Positions 24,882-34,288 of a DNA stretch of 64,000 nucleotides are shown one piece after another. Origin of the DNA: Flavobacterium sp. 11 (GTDB lineage: Bacteria > Bacteroidota > Bacteroidia > Flavobacteriales > Flavobacteriaceae). The translations under genes and the position numbers were made by a program. Under the pieces are notes generated by a model. The model saw only the letters and a program-made list of their open reading frames with translations, ran no database searches and was not told where the DNA came from. Position 1 is the first letter of the stretch. The number at the start of each line of letters is the position of its first letter. The DNA lies in the NCBI RefSeq assembly GCF_002754315.1, contig NZ_PEFE01000001.1, forward strand, positions 558,001 through 622,000. The letters run 5' to 3'.

Positions 24882-25994
24882 TTATTCTTGATTAGGAATC
24901 ATTAAATAACTACCATCTAAATCGTTGAAATAGATTTTGTATTTTGATTTAGCAACTGGTAAATCACCTCCGCTTGCTCCATTGTTTGGAAATCCAGAGA
25001 AAGCAGTATTACCACCCCAATTTACATCCCATGCATTATTTGCTCTGAATTTAGCTTTCCCATCATTTAATGGTAATAAATCCAATGACCAAACATGTGA
25101 ATTAAATGCTGATTGAGTCAATGCAGTAGAAGCATCCCATCCTAATGGAGTACTATCTCCAATAATACCAACTGTAGAGAAAGTTGCAGCAGCAGATGCA
25201 TCATAAGCTACTAAAGTGTACTTTAACGTTTCAGTATTCATTGTGAAAGAATAATATCCATCAGTTGCAATTGTAAAAGATGCTGGATCTGGATCAGCTT
25301 CTGTTGGTCTAGCCACAATAGCATCTCCATCACCTTTACCATACATTGGAGCCCATTGTCCAGGTGTAGAAATTAATTTGAATGCACCCGCTTTAAAGAA
25401 TCCTGTAAATTTATATAAATTTGGATTTGTTCCGCTTCTGAATAATGGTTGGTTTTTATTATTATTATTCCATCCTGAAGCAGTTGCATCACCTACAAAA
25501 TACCAATCTTTAAACTCATAAGGAAGCAATCCTGTGTATGCATTAACTAAAATAGTCAATGGAGTTTCAGACATCATTTTTTCAGCTCCTGCAAGGCTTG
25601 ACATTACTTTAATATCATAAGATCCTAATTGGTCAGGTATACCACCTAATTCAATTACTGCTTGATTTAAAGTTTTTACAGTAACTTCGATTTGAGTTGC
25701 ACCGGCAGTTCCTCCTAATTCAATTGCTTTTGTAAAATCACCACCTTTAACATCCATCAAAAGTTTGTATCCTATCTCAACATCACCGCCATAAGTTGCT
25801 TTGGTCCATACAAAACGCTCTGCAACATCATCAGCATTTTCTTCAAGTAATACATATGATTTATCGTTTTCAGGCGCAACTAATTCCGGAGTATCAACTC
25901 CTTCAATTACTGGTCTATCTTCTACATCTTCAACGCTACAAGACAAGGCAAGTATCGCGAATAAAGCAATTACTGATTTAGTTATATTTTTCAT
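24882..25994 (-). CDS. SusE-like outer-membrane starch-binding lipoprotein
   Basis: A 370-residue lipoprotein. The signal ends in a lipobox with lipidated Cys19 (ILALSCSVED). A SusE N-terminal domain with Ig-like fold covers residues about 25-150. Two starch-binding-like modules follow (DWYFVGDATASGWNNNN at about 165 and FSTVGIIGDSTPLGWDAST at about 268), each with the aromatic residues used to stack on glucan. It should sit on the cell surface with SusC/SusD and capture maltodextrins. It is 24 bases after susD in the operon. Confidence 0.88.
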   Translation of the reverse strand: MKNITKSVIALFAILALSCSVEDVEDRPVIEGVDTPELVAPENDKSYVLLEENADDVAERFVWTKATYGGDVEIGYKLLMDVKGGDFTKAIELGGTAGATQIEVTVKTLNQAVIELGGIPDQLGSYDIKVMSSLAGAEKMMSETPLTILVNAYTGLLPYEFKDWYFVGDATASGWNNNNKNQPLFRSGTNPNLYKFTGFFKAGAFKLISTPGQWAPMYGKGDGDAIVARPTEADPDPASFTIATDGYYSFTMNTETLKYTLVAYDASAAATFSTVGIIGDSTPLGWDASTALTQSAFNSHVWSLDLLPLNDGKAKFRANNAWDVNWGGNTAFSGFPNNGASGGDLPVAKSKYKIYFNDLDGSYLMIPNQE

Positions 25995-26018
25995 TTTTCT
26001 ATTTATTTTTTAATATTA

Positions 26019-27617
26019 TTAATATCCAGGGTTTTGTTGTAATTTACTGTTTGATGACAATGCAGTCGCAGGAATAGGAAATAAATTTCTATAGGCTTGC
26101 GTTGGTGCTCCACCAGCTACATTTCCTTTCCAAGGCCATATATAACTACCGCCAGAAAATTTACCAAAACGAATTAAATCCGTTCTTCTGTGACCTTCCC
26201 AGTGTAGTTCTTTTGCTCTTTCGTCAAGAATTAAGTTTGCTCCTGCAACATCAGCAGTAAGAGAACTTATTGTTGAAGCATTAGCTCTAGTTCTTAAAGC
26301 ATTTACATACCCTCTGGCTGTTACAAGATCTCCCACTTTACCAACTACCGCACACTCAGCATACATTAAATAAGCATCTGCCAAACGGAAAATTGGAAAA
26401 TCAGAATCAGAGAAATTTCCTGCTTTATCTGAACCAGATACTCCATTAACATCTACATTTCTAAATTTTTGAATAGCATATCCATCAGTAAATGAGCTAA
26501 TATCAACGATTTCTTTGGTTTGTCCATCGGTATAGAATTGCCCTCTTGTATCAGTAGTGTTTCCATTAAACTTATCTACAAATGCCGATGTTGTTCTGAT
26601 TCCAGCCCAACCACCATTTATTCCAAATTCAGAAGCGTTCATGGTTCCACCAACTGGTGCATGCGTCAAGAAAGTAGTTCCTCCATAGGTTTGAGTTTTA
26701 AGACCATCAAAAGCAATTGCAAAAATGAATTCGTTTTGCGCTCCATTTCTATCATTGTCAGCAAGAAACAATTGGTTGTAATTAGTATGCAATGCATATC
26801 CTGATGCAATTACTTTATTAATTAATGGTAATGCACCTGTATAGTTATCAGTACCAATATATACTTTAGCATTCATATACAATTTAGCTTGTAACATCCA
26901 AGCTGCTGCTTGATCTACACGATACGCTTCATTTGATTTTGGCGCTTTCAACTCAGGTGTAATTGCAGTTAATTCATCATCTACAAACTTGTATAATTCT
27001 GCTCTAGTAGCATACTCAGGATAAAAGAATGTGCTTGGAGAGTTTTCAGTAACTAAAGAACCACCACCAAACATATCTACTAAATGCCAATACGTCAAAG
27101 CTCTTAAGAAACGTGCTTCTGCTCTGTAGGTTTTAATCTCTGCTACTAAAGCAGCATCAAGACCTCTAGCAGCTAATTTCTCATCTGTAGTTTGTCTTAA
27201 AAACTCATTGCAGTTTACAATTTGAAAAGAGAAACGTGCAAATGTAGCCGTGATGAAACGGTCTAAAGAAGTCCATGTTTGAGAATGAAGATCTTTTATT
27301 GTTCCGTCATTCCAACCAATCACAGCCTCGTCAGTAGTTAATTCCTGCATTAACCAAAAACCTCTGATATACTGACTTTCTCCTTCATCAATTCCAGAAA
27401 TATCAGGAGAACCAGCTGCAGTTTGACCTGATGTAGCAAATCCTGCATATAGTTTAGCTAAATATTGTTTGTATGATTCTGGCGTACTAAAAAATTCTTC
27501 ACCGGGAATAGCATTTGCGCTATCTGGTACTTGGTTCAAATCATCTGTACACGATGGGAATAACATCACCAACAGTAACAAAGAAATACCCAATAATTTT
27601 ATTTGTGTCTTTTTCAT
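26019..27617 (-). CDS. SusD-like glycan-binding lipoprotein
   Basis: A 532-residue RagB/SusD-family protein. Lipid anchor Cys23 is in VMLFPSCTDDLNQ. N-terminal TPR-like helices carry the family signature ARFLRALTYWHLVDMFGG (about residue 165). The C-terminal SusD region has LRTRANAS, ILDERAKELHWEGHRRTDLIRFGK and the end FPIPATALSSNSKLQQNPGY. It forms the lid on the SusC transporter and binds the incoming oligosaccharide. Gap to susC is 17 bases, to susE 24 bases. Confidence 0.95.
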   Translation of the reverse strand: MKKTQIKLLGISLLLLVMLFPSCTDDLNQVPDSANAIPGEEFFSTPESYKQYLAKLYAGFATSGQTAAGSPDISGIDEGESQYIRGFWLMQELTTDEAVIGWNDGTIKDLHSQTWTSLDRFITATFARFSFQIVNCNEFLRQTTDEKLAARGLDAALVAEIKTYRAEARFLRALTYWHLVDMFGGGSLVTENSPSTFFYPEYATRAELYKFVDDELTAITPELKAPKSNEAYRVDQAAAWMLQAKLYMNAKVYIGTDNYTGALPLINKVIASGYALHTNYNQLFLADNDRNGAQNEFIFAIAFDGLKTQTYGGTTFLTHAPVGGTMNASEFGINGGWAGIRTTSAFVDKFNGNTTDTRGQFYTDGQTKEIVDISSFTDGYAIQKFRNVDVNGVSGSDKAGNFSDSDFPIFRLADAYLMYAECAVVGKVGDLVTARGYVNALRTRANASTISSLTADVAGANLILDERAKELHWEGHRRTDLIRFGKFSGGSYIWPWKGNVAGGAPTQAYRNLFPIPATALSSNSKLQQNPGY

Positions 27618-27634
27618 TTTTCTTGTTATTTGTA

Positions 27635-30574
27635 TTAGAAATTAACGTTTAAACCTAACGTGAAAGTTATTGGTCGTGGGTATAAATTTCCGTCTATACC
27701 TCCAGAAATTTCTGGATCTAATCCTTCATATTTAGTAATTACCAAAACATTTTGTGCTGATAATGTCAATTTAACTAATGAATTTGAATTCTCTTTTTGA
27801 TTGAAAGTATATCCAACACTTACGTTGTCCAATCTAATAAAAGAAGCATCTTGAATGTAGTAATCAGATTCGAAACGTTTAGTATCATTTGATCTAAATC
27901 CTGTTTCCAAAAGGTTTTCAACACCGTTTGATAAATCTGTATTTCTGATCAAAATGTTATTGAAAGAACCTTTACTAGAATCTACGTTGTTGTAATTATA
28001 GTTACCCCAAGATCCTCTCCAGTTCATTCCCATATCAAAGTTTTTGTAGGTTACACTGGTATTGAAACCGTAAAAAACATCAGCAGCTGGTTTATGAAAA
28101 CGGTATTTGTCTTGTTGTGTAATCAATCCGTCTTTATTTCTGTCGATGTATACTCCGTCTAAAGGTTTTCCATCTACACCATACGCTTGCTCATACACGT
28201 AAAAAGAACTTGGCGCATATCCTACTTGGTGATTTTGAATCGTGTTTCCTGTAGCACCTTCATACCCTCCAATATTAATACCCGGAGTATTCGGTTGCGT
28301 AGTAGTCAACTTAGTGATTTTAGAATCTTGGAATGTTATGTTTCCACCAATTCTCCATTCAAAATCGTCATTACGAACAGGAATAACTTCTGCAGCAATT
28401 TCAATTCCCTCATTTTCGATTGTTCCTACGTTGTAGTTATCAAAATTTGAAAATCCAAAGAAAGAAGGATTTTGTGTGTACAATAATAAATCTTCAGTAG
28501 TTCTTTTGTATAAATCAACACTACCGTTAATTCTATTGTTTACAAATCCAAAATCTAAACCTGCATTAACAGTGGTAGTTTGTTCCCATTTCAAGTTACT
28601 GTTATACGGTTGTGGTCTGTATGTAGTGTAAAAATCACTTCCAAACTGGTATTGAGCAGCTGTATTAGATGCTAAATACAATGGAATAGAAGGATAACTA
28701 ACTCCAATATCTTGTTGTCCTGTAATACCCCAACCTCCACGAAGTTTCAATGTAGAAATACTTGTTACATCTTTCAAGAAGTTTTCTTCATTCAATTTCC
28801 AAGCTAAAGCAACTGCAGGGAAATTTGCCCAACGATTAGTTTCCGTAAATCTTGAAGTTCCATCACGTCTGTAAGACAAGGTCAATAAATACTTGTCAGC
28901 GATAGTAATATTTGTTCTTGCAAAGAAAGATTGCAAGTTGATTCGTGATGGAAAAGATGGTGGTGAAGTTGTGTTTTTAGTCTGAAATTCAAAATTTGAA
29001 GAATTATAAAACTCTCTAAAATCTTGATATGAATATCCTCCAGTCACATCAAAAATAGTATTAATAGCTTCTACTTTTTTATTGTAATTTAAAAATAAAT
29101 CCATCAACTTATTCGAACGAGATTGTGTTCTTTCATAGCTATTGTTATATCCAGAACCTGACAAACCATTTAGGTAATTAGCGTCGGTATTACCAAAAGA
29201 TCTACCACTTAATTCATCGTAACCAAAGTTAGCAACCGCTTTCAACTCTGGTAAAAAATGCATTTTATATTCCGTTTGAATGTTTCCAATACTTCTGTAT
29301 GAAGTACCATAATTATTTTGTTGTTCAATCAAAGACAATGGATTTCTTCCAGCCAATTGATTGATTTCAGTAGCAGAAGTATACCATTGAAAAAAGGTAC
29401 CGTCAGGATTTCTTACAACCTGAGTTGGGTCAAAACGAATAGCTGAACCAATAGCACCTCGGTCACTATAATTACTGTTTATAACAGACGTATTATTGTT
29501 TAATTCAATTTTTAAATGATTGTCCAAGAAATTACCTGTTACACCAACACCTAATGTTGTTCTCTCCATGTTATCTCTTTTCAGGATACCATTTAAATTA
29601 GCATAACCTACAGACGCTCTGTATACTATATTATCAGAACCACCACTTAATGAAATATTATGATCTGTACCGATAGCCGTTCTGTAAATCTCATCTTGCC
29701 AATCTGTATCAGCAGCACCCATCAAAGCTATTTGTGCAGCATTACCATTAGCCGTTACGAAATCTCTGAATTGAGTACTTGACAAAGCATCCACTTTATT
29801 TGTGATTTCAGATACTTGAAAATTTCCGTTATAATTTATTTGTAAATCACCTGCTTTTCCTTTTTTGGTAGTAATGATAATTACACCATTAGAAGCTCGA
29901 GAACCGTAAATTGCAGTCGCCGAAGCATCTTTCAAAACCGAAATAGATTCGATGTTGTTTTGGTTGATTGTAGACAATGGATTTCTACTTCCTTCTACTC
30001 CACCAGCAGCAACTGGCACACCATCAATTACATATAAAGGATCGTTGTTTGCAGATAAAGAAGACCCACTTCTAATTCTAATTGTAGCACCTTCACCTGG
30101 AGAACCTCCTCCATTGATAATTTGCAAACCAGCAACTTTACCTTGAATCATTTGATCCGCAGAAGTTACAGGTCCTTTATTAAAATCTTTAGTTGTCAAT
30201 ACCGTTACAGCTCCTGTAGCATCTTTCTTCTTAACTGTTCCGTATCCTACTTGGATCACAACTTCTTTTAATTGATTCGCATCTTCTTCTAAAGAAACGT
30301 TTAATGATTTTTGGGCAACATAATCCACTACAGTATTTTTATATCCGATATAAGAAAATACTACTTTATCACCTTTCTTAACATTAGATAACAGATATTT
30401 ACCATCAAAATCAGTAGAAACACCATTAGCGGCACCTTGTACATTTACATTTACCCCCGGAATTGGCTGTCCTGACACTTTATCAAGAACAGTTCCGCCA
30501 ACAGTATTCTGAGCCAGAATACTAAAAGGGAGTAGCAGTAATAAAATTAACAACTTTTTATAAATTGTTTTCAT
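27635..30574 (-). CDS. SusC/RagA-type TonB-dependent oligosaccharide transporter
   Basis: A 979-residue outer-membrane transporter. A signal peptide (ends PFSILAQN) is followed by a carboxypeptidase-like domain (GGTVLDKVSGQPIPGVNV, residues 25-105). The SusC plug has VVIQVGYGTVKKKDATGAV (TonB-box region) and the family motif DPLYVIDGVPV, with ASATAIYGSRASNGVIIITT. The 22-strand barrel ends ITFTLGLNVNF. It imports maltodextrins energised by TonB. First gene of the susC-susD-susE operon, divergent from the LacI regulator. Confidence 0.96.
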   Translation of the reverse strand: MKTIYKKLLILLLLLPFSILAQNTVGGTVLDKVSGQPIPGVNVNVQGAANGVSTDFDGKYLLSNVKKGDKVVFSYIGYKNTVVDYVAQKSLNVSLEEDANQLKEVVIQVGYGTVKKKDATGAVTVLTTKDFNKGPVTSADQMIQGKVAGLQIINGGGSPGEGATIRIRSGSSLSANNDPLYVIDGVPVAAGGVEGSRNPLSTINQNNIESISVLKDASATAIYGSRASNGVIIITTKKGKAGDLQINYNGNFQVSEITNKVDALSSTQFRDFVTANGNAAQIALMGAADTDWQDEIYRTAIGTDHNISLSGGSDNIVYRASVGYANLNGILKRDNMERTTLGVGVTGNFLDNHLKIELNNNTSVINSNYSDRGAIGSAIRFDPTQVVRNPDGTFFQWYTSATEINQLAGRNPLSLIEQQNNYGTSYRSIGNIQTEYKMHFLPELKAVANFGYDELSGRSFGNTDANYLNGLSGSGYNNSYERTQSRSNKLMDLFLNYNKKVEAINTIFDVTGGYSYQDFREFYNSSNFEFQTKNTTSPPSFPSRINLQSFFARTNITIADKYLLTLSYRRDGTSRFTETNRWANFPAVALAWKLNEENFLKDVTSISTLKLRGGWGITGQQDIGVSYPSIPLYLASNTAAQYQFGSDFYTTYRPQPYNSNLKWEQTTTVNAGLDFGFVNNRINGSVDLYKRTTEDLLLYTQNPSFFGFSNFDNYNVGTIENEGIEIAAEVIPVRNDDFEWRIGGNITFQDSKITKLTTTQPNTPGINIGGYEGATGNTIQNHQVGYAPSSFYVYEQAYGVDGKPLDGVYIDRNKDGLITQQDKYRFHKPAADVFYGFNTSVTYKNFDMGMNWRGSWGNYNYNNVDSSKGSFNNILIRNTDLSNGVENLLETGFRSNDTKRFESDYYIQDASFIRLDNVSVGYTFNQKENSNSLVKLTLSAQNVLVITKYEGLDPEISGGIDGNLYPRPITFTLGLNVNF

Positions 30575-30625
30575 ACTTTTTGTTTAAATTAATTTAATTT
30601 TTTGTTGAGTTTTCAACCTTAACTA

Positions 30626-30735
30626 TTACTTCGAATGTTAAATTTATGTAAATTTAGTCACGCTCGACAAGGCCCCTTTTTATTTGACTTACGAAAACGT
30701 AATAGTGTTGAAAACTTTCTGATTTACATAAATTT
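30626..30735. promoter_or_regulatory. Divergent susC / lacI control region with inverted repeats
   Basis: The 235-base intergenic region holds AAATTTATGTAAA (30640-30652) and its exact reverse complement at 30723-30735. Between them is a palindrome TTACG-AAAA-CGTAA (30689-30702), a size and symmetry fitting a LacI-family operator. The 10-mer TTACTTCGAA (30626-30635) recurs upstream of the MFS gene (31955-31964). Binding is inference. Confidence 0.45.
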
Positions 30736-30809
30736 TTATCAGTTTAATTACCATTTATAAAATTTAATTTTATCTTTATTAAGAAATAATTTTTTACCAT
30801 ATCTTCACC

Positions 30810-31832
30810 ATGAAAAGGAAAATAACGCTTAAACAAATTGCAAAAGAATTAGATGTATCCATTTCTACCGTTTCAAAATCTTTGAGAAATAGCCTCGAAA
30901 TAGGTGAAGAAACCAGACTAAAAGTTCAAGCATTTGCTAAATTTTACCACTACAAGCCAAACAATATTGCACTTAGTTTAAAAAACAGAAAAACCAAAAC
31001 CATTGGAATCATTATTCCAGAAATAGTCCACCATTTCTTTTCAACAGTTATTAACGGAATCGAACAGGTTGCAAATGAAAATGGATATAGCGTTATCATC
31101 TGTTTGTCAGACGATTCCTTTGACAAAGAAGTCTTAAATATGGAAATGCTGGCTAATGGCAGCATTGATGGTTTTATCATGTCGCTTTCTAAAGAAACCC
31201 AATTCAGAGGCGATTTCCATCATATTACCGAAGTCATCAATCAAGGAATGCCCGTTGTGATGTTTGACAGAGTTACCAATGATATCCTTTGCGACAAAGT
31301 AATTATAGACGATAAATATGCGGCTTATGAAGCTGTTCAAAGCTTGATTGATAAAGGACGAAAAAAAATCGCCCTGGTTACCACCGTTGATTATGTAAGC
31401 GTAGGAAAACTAAGGACTGATGGCTACACTAAAGCACTTCTGGATAACGGAATACCTTTTAATGAAGACCTAATCATCAAAATTGAAGACATTGATACCT
31501 GCGAAATCACCATTGGAAAACTATTGGAAGATAAAGCTATTGATGCCGTTTTTGCTGTAAATGAACTTTTTGCAGTTACAATAATCAAAACAGCTAATAA
31601 AATAGGATTGAATGTGCCGAATGATTTAGCGGTTATTGCTTTTACAGATGGTATAATTTCCAAATATTCTACACCTACTATTACTACCGTAAGTCAGAGT
31701 GGAATAAAAATGGGAAATAAAGCCGCAAAAATGCTAATTGAAAGACTCGAATCTGAAGAAGACGAAGAGGACGAAAACTATAAAACTGAAGTAATTGAAA
31801 CCCATTTGATAGAAAGAGAATCAACTAATTAA
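30810..31832 (+). CDS. LacI-family transcriptional regulator of the starch locus
   Basis: A 340-residue regulator. The N-terminal HTH is TLKQIAKELDVSISTVSKSL with hinge PNNIALSLKNRKTKTIGIII. The periplasmic-binding-like effector domain follows (about residues 65-330), with GIEQVANENGYSVIICLS and DKAIDAVFAVNELFAVTIIK. Its placement between the susC operon and the maltose catabolic genes strongly suggests it senses a maltose-type sugar and controls both sides. The C-terminal tail has an acidic run (EDEEDEN) not usual for LacI. Confidence 0.93.
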   Translation: MKRKITLKQIAKELDVSISTVSKSLRNSLEIGEETRLKVQAFAKFYHYKPNNIALSLKNRKTKTIGIIIPEIVHHFFSTVINGIEQVANENGYSVIICLSDDSFDKEVLNMEMLANGSIDGFIMSLSKETQFRGDFHHITEVINQGMPVVMFDRVTNDILCDKVIIDDKYAAYEAVQSLIDKGRKKIALVTTVDYVSVGKLRTDGYTKALLDNGIPFNEDLIIKIEDIDTCEITIGKLLEDKAIDAVFAVNELFAVTIIKTANKIGLNVPNDLAVIAFTDGIISKYSTPTITTVSQSGIKMGNKAAKMLIERLESEEDEEDENYKTEVIETHLIERESTN

Positions 31833-31979
31833 TTTTTATTTGTTAGTTTATTCATTACTACAACCTTGTAGTTGAAAATGTTTCCTTTAATTTTTTTCTG
31901 AGAAACAAATGTTTGAAATATATTTTTATATTTACCCATTCAAAGCTTCAACTTTTACTTCGAAAATAAGATAAGTTTT

Positions 31980-31998
31980 GATAAGCATAGCGCTTATC
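31980..31998 (+). promoter_or_regulatory. Inverted repeat in the MFS gene leader
   Basis: GATAAGC (31980-31986) and GCTTATC (31992-31998) are a perfect 7-bp inverted repeat with 5 bases between, ending 24 bases before the MFS start. It may be an operator or an RNA hairpin in the leader. Confidence 0.4.
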
Positions 31999-32022
31999 GT
32001 ATTAATTTTTTAAATTACGATA

Positions 32023-33543
32023 ATGGAAAAGCGTAAATTAAGTTTCTGGCAAATTTGGAACATGAGTTTCGGTTTTCTAGGAATACAATTTGGTTTTGCA
32101 CTGCAAAACGCAAACACTTCAAGAATTTTTGAAACATTAGGTGCAAAGGTTGATGAAATCCCTATTTTATGGATTGCTGCTCCTGTTACCGGTTTAATTA
32201 TCCAACCTATAATTGGTTATTTTAGCGATAGAACTTGGACCAGATTAGGCCGACGCAGACCTTATTTTCTGATAGGTGCTATTTTATCATCGATAGCATT
32301 GTTTATAATGCCCAATTCACCTTCGTTGTGGATTGCCGCTGGAACATTATGGATGATGGATGCCTCAATCAACATTTCGATGGAACCTTTCCGCGCCTTT
32401 GTTGGGGATAATCTACCCGAAAAGCAGCGAACTTTAGGTTTTGCCATGCAAAGTTTTTTCATTGGATTGGGTGCCGTTGTCGGTTCCTTACTGCCTTACA
32501 TTTTCACAAATGTTTTTGGCGTAAGCAATACTGCAGCTGAAGGAATCATCCCAGATTCTGTAAAATGGTCCTTCTATATAGGAGGAGTTGTTTTTCTGTT
32601 GGCGGTTTTGTGGACTGTTTTTAAATCTACTGAATATTCTCCTAAAGAATTAGAAGCTTTTGAACAAAAAGACAAAGACACTAAAGAAATAGCTCCAATT
32701 GAAACTGAGTTCGAAAGCAAAGCGAATATCAAAAGACAATTCAATCTAGGACTTGTAATGACTTTGTTAGGAAGCATCATTTCGTTTATTATTTACGAAA
32801 ACCAACTTACTAAAGAACTCTACATTTTATTTATAGGCTTAATTGTGATTGGAATCTTATTTATGGTTACTTCCAGACTTAGGGTTGTCCAAATAAAAAA
32901 TGGTTTCACGATCATCATGACCGATTTATTGAACATGCCCACCACAATGAAAAAATTGGCTTGGGTTCAATTCTTTTCTTGGTTTGCACTTTTTTCCATG
33001 TGGATTTACACGACACAAGCCGTTACACAACATATTTTTGGAACAACAGATACGACTTCAAAAGTATACAATGATGCTGCTGACTGGGTATCAGTTCTTT
33101 TCACGGTTTACAATGGAGTAGCTGCTGCAGTTGCTTTTTTATTGCCTGTAATAGCAAAAAAAGTAGGGGTTCGATCCACACATTTACTGGCATTGTGCTC
33201 TGGTGGTGTAGGATTACTTTCTATTTATTTTATTGGAGACAAATATTTATTATTAATTCCAATGTTAGGCGTTGGTATTGCATGGGCCAGTATTTTATCA
33301 ATGCCTTATGCGATGTTATCTGGCGCTTTACCAGCAGCAAAAATGGGTTATTACATGGGAGTTTTCAACTTTTTCGTAGTTATTCCTCAAATTGTTGCCG
33401 CAACAATCTTAGGTTTTATTGTCAAACAATTTTTTCAAAACGAACCTATTTACGCATTATTAATTGGCGGAGTATCGATGATATTTGCCGGTTTACTTAC
33501 CCTTAGAGTAAACAACAGAACAAAAATTGAAATTCATGAATAA
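32023..33543 (+). CDS. MFS sugar transporter (SLC45/GPH-like), probably for maltose
   Basis: A 506-residue inner-membrane carrier with 12 helices. The N-terminal half has GLIIQPIIGYFSDRTW followed by GRRRPYFLIG (residues about 52-85), the RxGRRRP loop typical of the SLC45/GPH-type sucrose and maltose symporters. A cytosolic loop of about 40 residues rich in charge (about 205-245) joins the halves. Placement before pgmB and maltose phosphorylase points to maltose/maltodextrin uptake into the cytoplasm. Its last 8 bases overlap the preferred start of pgmB. Confidence 0.9.
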   Translation: MEKRKLSFWQIWNMSFGFLGIQFGFALQNANTSRIFETLGAKVDEIPILWIAAPVTGLIIQPIIGYFSDRTWTRLGRRRPYFLIGAILSSIALFIMPNSPSLWIAAGTLWMMDASINISMEPFRAFVGDNLPEKQRTLGFAMQSFFIGLGAVVGSLLPYIFTNVFGVSNTAAEGIIPDSVKWSFYIGGVVFLLAVLWTVFKSTEYSPKELEAFEQKDKDTKEIAPIETEFESKANIKRQFNLGLVMTLLGSIISFIIYENQLTKELYILFIGLIVIGILFMVTSRLRVVQIKNGFTIIMTDLLNMPTTMKKLAWVQFFSWFALFSMWIYTTQAVTQHIFGTTDTTSKVYNDAADWVSVLFTVYNGVAAAVAFLLPVIAKKVGVRSTHLLALCSGGVGLLSIYFIGDKYLLLIPMLGVGIAWASILSMPYAMLSGALPAAKMGYYMGVFNFFVVIPQIVAATILGFIVKQFFQNEPIYALLIGGVSMIFAGLLTLRVNNRTKIEIHE

Positions 33544-34195
33544 TAGAAAAGCATTCATATTTGACCTGGACGGAGTAATTGTTGACACAGCAAAATACCA
33601 TTATTTAGCGTGGCAAAAAATCGCAAATGAGTTAAATATTGAATTTACACTGGAACATAATGAATTATTAAAAGGAGTAAGCCGTGTGCGCTCTTTGGAT
33701 ATTATATTAGAATTAGGAAAAGTGGAAGCTTCACAAGAAGATAAAGACAGATGGTTACTTCAAAAAAATGAAGAGTATTTATCCTATTTAGTTGACATGG
33801 ACGAAAGCGAGATTCTTCCTGGAGTATATCCCATTTTAAAATTTCTAAAAGAAAAAAATCAACCGATAGCATTGGGTTCTGCGAGTAAAAATGCCAGACC
33901 TATTCTGGAGAAAACAGGAATACTATCTTATTTTGATGTTATTGTCGATGGAAATGATGTGACCAATGCAAAACCTGATCCTGAAGTTTTCCTGATTGCC
34001 GCTAAATTATTAGAAACAAAACCAGAAGATGCTTTTGTTTTTGAAGATTCAGTGGCGGGAGTTCAAGCGGCCAATATTGGAAACATGACCAGTATAGGAA
34101 TCGGTGAAGCTGGTATTTTGCATGAAGCAAAATACATCTTTAAAGATTTCACAGCAATTGATACTAACTTCATAGAAGACTTAATAAAAAGATAG
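33536..34195 (+). CDS. pgmB: Beta-phosphoglucomutase
   Basis: A 219-residue HAD enzyme converting beta-glucose 1-phosphate to glucose 6-phosphate. The catalytic FDLDGVIVDTAKYH is at the N-terminus, with cap motif LKGVSRVRSLDIIL, then GSASKNA and VFEDSVAGVQAA. The ATG at 33536 is chosen; a TTG three codons earlier is possible but weaker. The gene overlaps the MFS gene by 8 bases and precedes maltose phosphorylase, which makes beta-glucose 1-phosphate, so the substrate assignment is firm. Confidence 0.94.
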   Translation: MNNRKAFIFDLDGVIVDTAKYHYLAWQKIANELNIEFTLEHNELLKGVSRVRSLDIILELGKVEASQEDKDRWLLQKNEEYLSYLVDMDESEILPGVYPILKFLKEKNQPIALGSASKNARPILEKTGILSYFDVIVDGNDVTNAKPDPEVFLIAAKLLETKPEDAFVFEDSVAGVQAANIGNMTSIGIGEAGILHEAKYIFKDFTAIDTNFIEDLIKR

Positions 34196-34208
34196 AATAA
34201 AAAATAAG

Positions 34209-34247
34209 AGGTTCCATAAACTGTGGTAAAACCATAAAATCGAACCT
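34209..34247 (+). other. Weak hairpin between pgmB and maltose phosphorylase
   Basis: AGGTTC and GAACCT at the ends of this segment are reverse complements, with an inner TGGT-AAA-ACCA stem. There is no clear T-run. It could be an mRNA processing or stabilising structure in the operon. Confidence 0.35.
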
Positions 34248-34288
34248 TTAAACCATACATTTTTCAAACTTTAAACAACAAGGAAAGA

